A DNA stretch of 9,706 bases from Butyrivibrio sp. (lineage in GTDB: Bacteria > Bacillota > Clostridia > Lachnospirales > Lachnospiraceae), in contig JAILEJ010000505.1 of assembly GCA_024688095.1 (NCBI GenBank), positions 1 through 9,706 of the forward strand, in the 5' to 3' direction. The translations under genes and the position numbers were made by a program. The notes beneath the pieces are model-generated. The model was not told the origin of the DNA. It searched no databases and worked only from the letters and a program-made list of their open reading frames with translations. Shown here piece by piece: positions 6,494 through 9,706 of this stretch. The first letter of the stretch is position 1. Each line of letters begins with the position of its first letter.

Positions 6494-9046
6494 TTATAAG
6501 CTGTTAACTATGTCTACCTTTTTCTCAGATTTTTTTCTGGCAAGTTCTTTTCTACGGTCTTCCTCTTCATATTCCTTTATTTCTGCCATATTTGAAGTCA
6601 ATACTCTATATATAGGACTAGTCTTAGGAAATGTTGATGCAAATGGTACACAGGATGTACCTGTATATATAAGTCCCTGACCTTTTGGCGCAGATGTTAT
6701 TATATCAAGCTGACTTCCTGAAAGATTAAGAAGCTGTGACAGAAGTTCCCTGTCATTTGGTGCCTGATTAAGCATCTGGATAAAGTTGCAGTTAGATAAC
6801 ATTTTCCTTGCAGTATTTGATTCAAGAAGATCTTCTACATTCTGTGTAATTCCTGTCGGCACACCTCCGTATTTTCGTGCCCTTTTAAATATCATATTTA
6901 AGAAGGATGCACTTCTCTCATCAGCAAACAAAAGATATATCTCATCTATCCATATCCATGTATTTCTGCCTTTCTTCCTATTCTCAAAAAGCTTATTCAA
7001 AATTGAATCTAGTATAATTAACATAGCTATGGGTTTAAGTTTATCTCCTATATCCTTTATGTTATATACAAGAAATCTATTTTTTACATCTACATTGCTC
7101 TTAAATCCAAAAGTATTTAAAGATCCATTTCCAGTATATAGTTTTAGTGCCATAGAAAGTTCCTTTGCTTCTGCTTCTTTTCGACCAGAAAGTACAATTT
7201 GAAGATCAGTAAGCGTTGGCATCATTTCTGGAGGAATATGTTTAAGTGAACTTCCTTCCATAAAAGGCTTATATAGCTGATGGACACACTCATCAATAAT
7301 TGTCTCCTGTATGCTGTTAAGACCGAAAGGTGTTTTAACGAGGACTTCCATTAGCTTTAATATGAAATCTGCTTTTGCAAGAACCGGATTAGTCTCCTCT
7401 GTATCATTTTCATTAGTCCACTGATACTCAGATACAATCTCCATAGGATTTATATGCCATTTCCCACCTGGTTCTATTTTTATTATCTCTCCCCCTATAA
7501 GTTTAGATAATGCTCCATATTCATCTTCCGGATCTATTACTATACAATCAGCATTCGATCCTAGTATTACATTTAGCATTTCTGTTTTTGCAGTAAATGA
7601 CTTACCTGAACCCGGAGTCCCAAGTATGAAACCATTAAAGTTTTGCGTAAGCAGTCTGTTATATAAAATAAGATTTTTTGTAATAAAATTAAGCGAATAA
7701 TTGATTCCGTCCGGATCTGTCAGCTCAAGATTAGAGAACGGCATACATACATCTGCAAGAGAACTTGATTTTAATGTTCTTCTCTTATGAAATGGTATCT
7801 CAACATCAAGAAGTGGAAGTGTTGTATTAAATCCTTCCTCCTGCATATCATCCATAGTTTTTACAGTAACAACTGCACTCTGGCAATTAGCAATTATAGA
7901 CTTTGTATGATCTGACAATTCTTCCATATCGTCTGCAAAAACCATCAATGTATACGTTGTTTTGAATAGTTTCTCATCGTCATTAATCATATCAGATCTT
8001 AATTCTTTTGCCTTTTCTACAAGTTCCTCTGTTTCAGGCGATACCATCTCTGATGGGAGACCTGCTGCAACAAGTCCTTTCATCTCATTAGATTTTGCAT
8101 TCTGTGCAAGCACAATGCTTTTATGAACCAGTGCATTTGCCTCTCTTGTCTGTATAGGCCTTATATTTACTGTAACAAGCATATTAAAATCAACATCTGA
8201 AAGCTTTACAAAAAAATCATCCATAAGCCCATTTGGAAGACCTGTTATCTGCATCACACGTACATATTTTCTTCCAAGCCTCATGTAATTACTAAAATGC
8301 TGTATAGATGAAGGAGATATCATATCTTTAACACCAAGCCCCATTGCTCTCATGTTATCAAAGTCAAATATTGCTTTTTCATGTGTAATACCATTTTTAT
8401 CCGTAACCTTTACTCTGGTTAAAAATTCACCGGCTCTGTCGGGGTTATATATGTCGTGCAATATTTCAAGACGTTCTTCCATAGGTATAGGCTTTGCATA
8501 TGATTGTATTTTTTGAAAACTACTATTGAGACTTCTATCTAACCTGATAAAAGTAGCATTTGCTTTTTTTAGGGAATCAGTATGTACTCCTACTGTTATA
8601 TATTTCTTTTTTTCAATCCCATTTTTCCCTTCCTGAATCCTTGAAAGTATGATTTTATTAAGTTCTCTTCTAAGATCATCCAGGTTATCACCCTGCTCCT
8701 TATTTAGTACCCTGTCTTTAAAATCATCCATATTAATATTTCTATTATGTATGGTTATCCCCATCTCGCAATTAGAACCTATAGAATTGAGAATTCCTCT
8801 AAATTTTGTAAATATAATTTTTTCAACATCTTCTGTTTCAGTCTGATAGTTATTTTCTCCTATGTAATAGGATTTTGTAAAAAAACCCGGATATGTTTCT
8901 ATCAAATTTTGTTTTTCATGACAAGCATAAACCGGTATTGTATCCTGCGCTGTAATCTTACATATATTTAACGGTGGTGACATTGGATCTGATACTAAAA
9001 CAGTATTTATTATCTTATCAATAGTATCTTTTTTATCTGTTTTCAT
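6494..9046 (-). CDS. virB4: VirB4-family type IV secretion ATPase
   Basis: The 850-residue protein has the full VirB4/TraE layout. An N-terminal domain (about 1-430) is followed by a RecA-like ATPase domain with Walker A GTPGSGKS at 476-483, the conserved IDPEDEY at 504-510, Walker B WIWIDE with D701 and E702, RKYGGVPTGITQN at 724-736 with Q735, and KGQGLIYTG at 788-796. Length and motif spacing are normal, so it should be active. VirB4 ATPases power type IV secretion assembly and substrate transfer at the cytoplasmic face of the membrane, mostly in conjugation. A basic and acidic helical tail (822-845) ends the protein. It is the first gene of the leftward block and is followed by its own terminator. 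ATG 9046 is the best start, although the AGGAGG site is unusually far away (13 bases). The symbol is a family label, not an orthology claim. Confidence 0.95.
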   Translation of the reverse strand: MKTDKKDTIDKIINTVLVSDPMSPPLNICKITAQDTIPVYACHEKQNLIETYPGFFTKSYYIGENNYQTETEDVEKIIFTKFRGILNSIGSNCEMGITIHNRNINMDDFKDRVLNKEQGDNLDDLRRELNKIILSRIQEGKNGIEKKKYITVGVHTDSLKKANATFIRLDRSLNSSFQKIQSYAKPIPMEERLEILHDIYNPDRAGEFLTRVKVTDKNGITHEKAIFDFDNMRAMGLGVKDMISPSSIQHFSNYMRLGRKYVRVMQITGLPNGLMDDFFVKLSDVDFNMLVTVNIRPIQTREANALVHKSIVLAQNAKSNEMKGLVAAGLPSEMVSPETEELVEKAKELRSDMINDDEKLFKTTYTLMVFADDMEELSDHTKSIIANCQSAVVTVKTMDDMQEEGFNTTLPLLDVEIPFHKRRTLKSSSLADVCMPFSNLELTDPDGINYSLNFITKNLILYNRLLTQNFNGFILGTPGSGKSFTAKTEMLNVILGSNADCIVIDPEDEYGALSKLIGGEIIKIEPGGKWHINPMEIVSEYQWTNENDTEETNPVLAKADFILKLMEVLVKTPFGLNSIQETIIDECVHQLYKPFMEGSSLKHIPPEMMPTLTDLQIVLSGRKEAEAKELSMALKLYTGNGSLNTFGFKSNVDVKNRFLVYNIKDIGDKLKPIAMLIILDSILNKLFENRKKGRNTWIWIDEIYLLFADERSASFLNMIFKRARKYGGVPTGITQNVEDLLESNTARKMLSNCNFIQMLNQAPNDRELLSQLLNLSGSQLDIITSAPKGQGLIYTGTSCVPFASTFPKTSPIYRVLTSNMAEIKEYEEEDRRKELARKKSEKKVDIVNSL

Positions 9047-9059
9047 TATATTTATACGG

Positions 9060-9065
9060 CCTCCT
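9060..9065 (-). promoter_or_regulatory. Perfect Shine-Dalgarno site at unusual distance from the virB4 start
   Basis: AGGAGG on the minus strand lies 13 bases before ATG 9046, against the usual 5-9. No ATG, GTG or TTG in the same frame lies between them; the in-frame codons are ATA, AAT, ATA and CGT. Initiation may be less efficient than the perfect core suggests, or the spacer may fold. Confidence 0.55.
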
Positions 9066-9108
9066 GAATAATATCTAAAGTAATAAGGACTTTTGTCTAT
9101 AAAATGGC

Positions 9109-9140
9109 TCTATTTCAATTATTTTCATTGATAAAATAGA
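9109..9140. promoter_or_regulatory. Imperfect dyad in the divergent intergenic region, possible operator
   Basis: TCTATTTCAAT (9109-9119) pairs with ATTG (9127-9130) and AAATAGA (9134-9140). This gives 11 base pairs with a 7-base centre and a 3-base bulge. It lies between the two divergent genes and upstream of the predicted rightward promoter, where a shared regulator could bind. I found no convincing -35/-10 pair for virB4 in 9047-9234. The dyad is AT-rich and could be chance. Confidence 0.3.
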
Positions 9141-9157
9141 TATTACAAAAATACATA

Positions 9158-9186
9158 TTTACATATGTTAGTTTTTCTGATATAGT
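9158..9186 (+). promoter_or_regulatory. Predicted promoter of the rightward 118-residue gene
   Basis: TTTACA (9158-9163) and TATAGT (9181-9186) are separated by exactly 17 bases, with TGA forming an extended -10. Each hexamer is one base from consensus. The predicted start of transcription is about 40 bases before ATG 9235. The -35 lies within a direct repeat of ACATAT (9154-9159 and 9161-9166) and touches the palindrome ACATATGT (9161-9168), so occupancy there would block the promoter. Confidence 0.65.
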
Positions 9187-9234
9187 TTCATCTGTTACAT
9201 AAATTCATGGTCCTTATTCAAGGAGATTTTCCAA

Positions 9235-9591
9235 ATGTTTACAATTCAAGAAAAGAAGCTATTATCACTTCGTTATTTTAAAGTTATAACTAAATCTGAC
9301 TCTATGTATGAAATTAAATCCAGGAACGGAGATTACTGGATGATTATTAAGGTTGCGACCTATGTTTCCAGAGGAGAAGTAGAACAGATAAGGCAAAGCG
9401 GAATGGATCGTGACTGTTATTACATCTTAAACCATAGACATGGAGATGAGAGAGAATATCATCATCACACTGACGTAGGCAGTGTATATAATGCAATACT
9501 AGAAATTGTGAGTCATGACAGTTACAGATTTAAAGGTAATAATAATTTAACAGAAGCCATGTTTTATGCGCTGGCTCAAGTAAATCTATAG
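9235..9591 (+). CDS. Hypothetical protein, 118 residues, histidine-rich middle
   Basis: I do not recognise this protein. It looks like a small soluble alpha/beta domain: a probable beta hairpin (about 24-45, MYEIKSRNGDYWMIIKV), then a histidine-rich stretch (H67, H69, H76, H77, H78, H94) in NHRHGDEREYHHHTD. A C-terminal helix (104-116) ends the chain. There is no membrane segment, signal peptide or helix-turn-helix. The gene is real on expression signals: AAGGAG nine bases before the ATG and a good promoter at 9158-9186. It is the only rightward gene and diverges from virB4. The histidines could bind a metal, but no standard motif fits. It may be unrelated to the secretion block. Confidence 0.7.
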   Translation: MFTIQEKKLLSLRYFKVITKSDSMYEIKSRNGDYWMIIKVATYVSRGEVEQIRQSGMDRDCYYILNHRHGDEREYHHHTDVGSVYNAILEIVSHDSYRFKGNNNLTEAMFYALAQVNL

Positions 9592-9706
9592 ATCATTCTC
9601 AATAATTTGTAATGTCATCATTTTGAAAAAATTATTCGATCAAATAAAAGCAAAACAGCTCTAATCAGATAAAATATATAATAGTTGACTTTATATCATC
9701 TATATA
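9592..9706. other. AT-rich tail with no identified gene
   Basis: After the 118-residue gene, AATAATTT and AAATTATT form an 8-base AT-only inverted repeat with a loop of about 20 bases and no clear T run, so it is a poor terminator candidate. TTGACT at 9685-9690 could be a -35 box whose -10 would lie beyond the window. I see no coding sequence of note here. Confidence 0.4.

Noticed and set aside
6786..7202. Plus-strand open frame of 138 codons inside virB4
   Set aside because: It is antisense to the conserved ATPase domain including Walker B; it is open because of codon bias on the other strand.
9600..9645. AT-only inverted repeat after the 118-residue gene as a terminator
   Set aside because: The stem has no GC pairs, the loop is about 20 bases, and no T run follows.
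9685..9706. TTGACT near the right edge as a promoter -35
   Set aside because: The matching -10 would fall beyond the window, so it cannot be judged.
1..9706. CRISPR array, tRNA, rRNA or transposase
   Set aside because: No regularly spaced repeats, RNA gene signatures, transposase motifs or terminal inverted repeats were seen on either strand.

Overview
The window looks like part of an accessory, probably conjugative, region from a low-GC Firmicute, most likely a clostridial or Lachnospiraceae-type bacterium. The evidence is the strong AT bias, AGGAGG-type ribosome binding sites, tight leftward gene packing, a VirB4 ATPase of the Gram-positive type, and a transglutaminase-like protein whose sequence resembles, from memory, a family common in Lachnospiraceae. 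No species or named element can be assigned from the sequence alone.

Layout, right to left, which is the direction of transcription for most genes. A 188-base divergent intergenic region (9047-9234) separates a rightward 118-residue orphan gene (9235-9591) from a leftward block. The block starts with a canonical VirB4-type type IV secretion ATPase (6494-9046). A strong leftward intrinsic terminator (6446-6478) follows directly. Then come five tightly spaced leftward genes: a single-pass membrane protein with a long charged, helical cytoplasmic tail (5214-6377); an ArdC-like protein with an apparently dead metallopeptidase centre (4082-5206); an unrecognised acidic-tailed protein (3536-4063); a 76-residue coiled-coil protein overlapping it by 8 bases (3313-3543); and a second VirB4-like protein (917-3298) that keeps Walker A but has proline where the Walker B catalytic glutamate should be. 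After a 212-base gap lies a leftward transglutaminase-like gene (6-704). It has its own promoter and a visibly higher GC content, so it probably does not belong to the transfer block.

How the genes may work together (inference): the active VirB4 and its degenerate paralogue could form a mixed ATPase assembly at the membrane. The single-pass protein and the small coiled-coil protein would be membrane or adaptor partners, and the ArdC-like protein would bind single-stranded DNA or protect DNA during transfer. No relaxase, VirD4 coupling protein, VirB6, peptidoglycan hydrolase, integrase, tRNA, rRNA, CRISPR array or insertion sequence is visible here, so calling this a complete conjugation system would go beyond the evidence. 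The most noteworthy content is the pairing of an active and a degenerate VirB4 around a set of poorly known small proteins. No gene-free stretch exceeds 300 bases.
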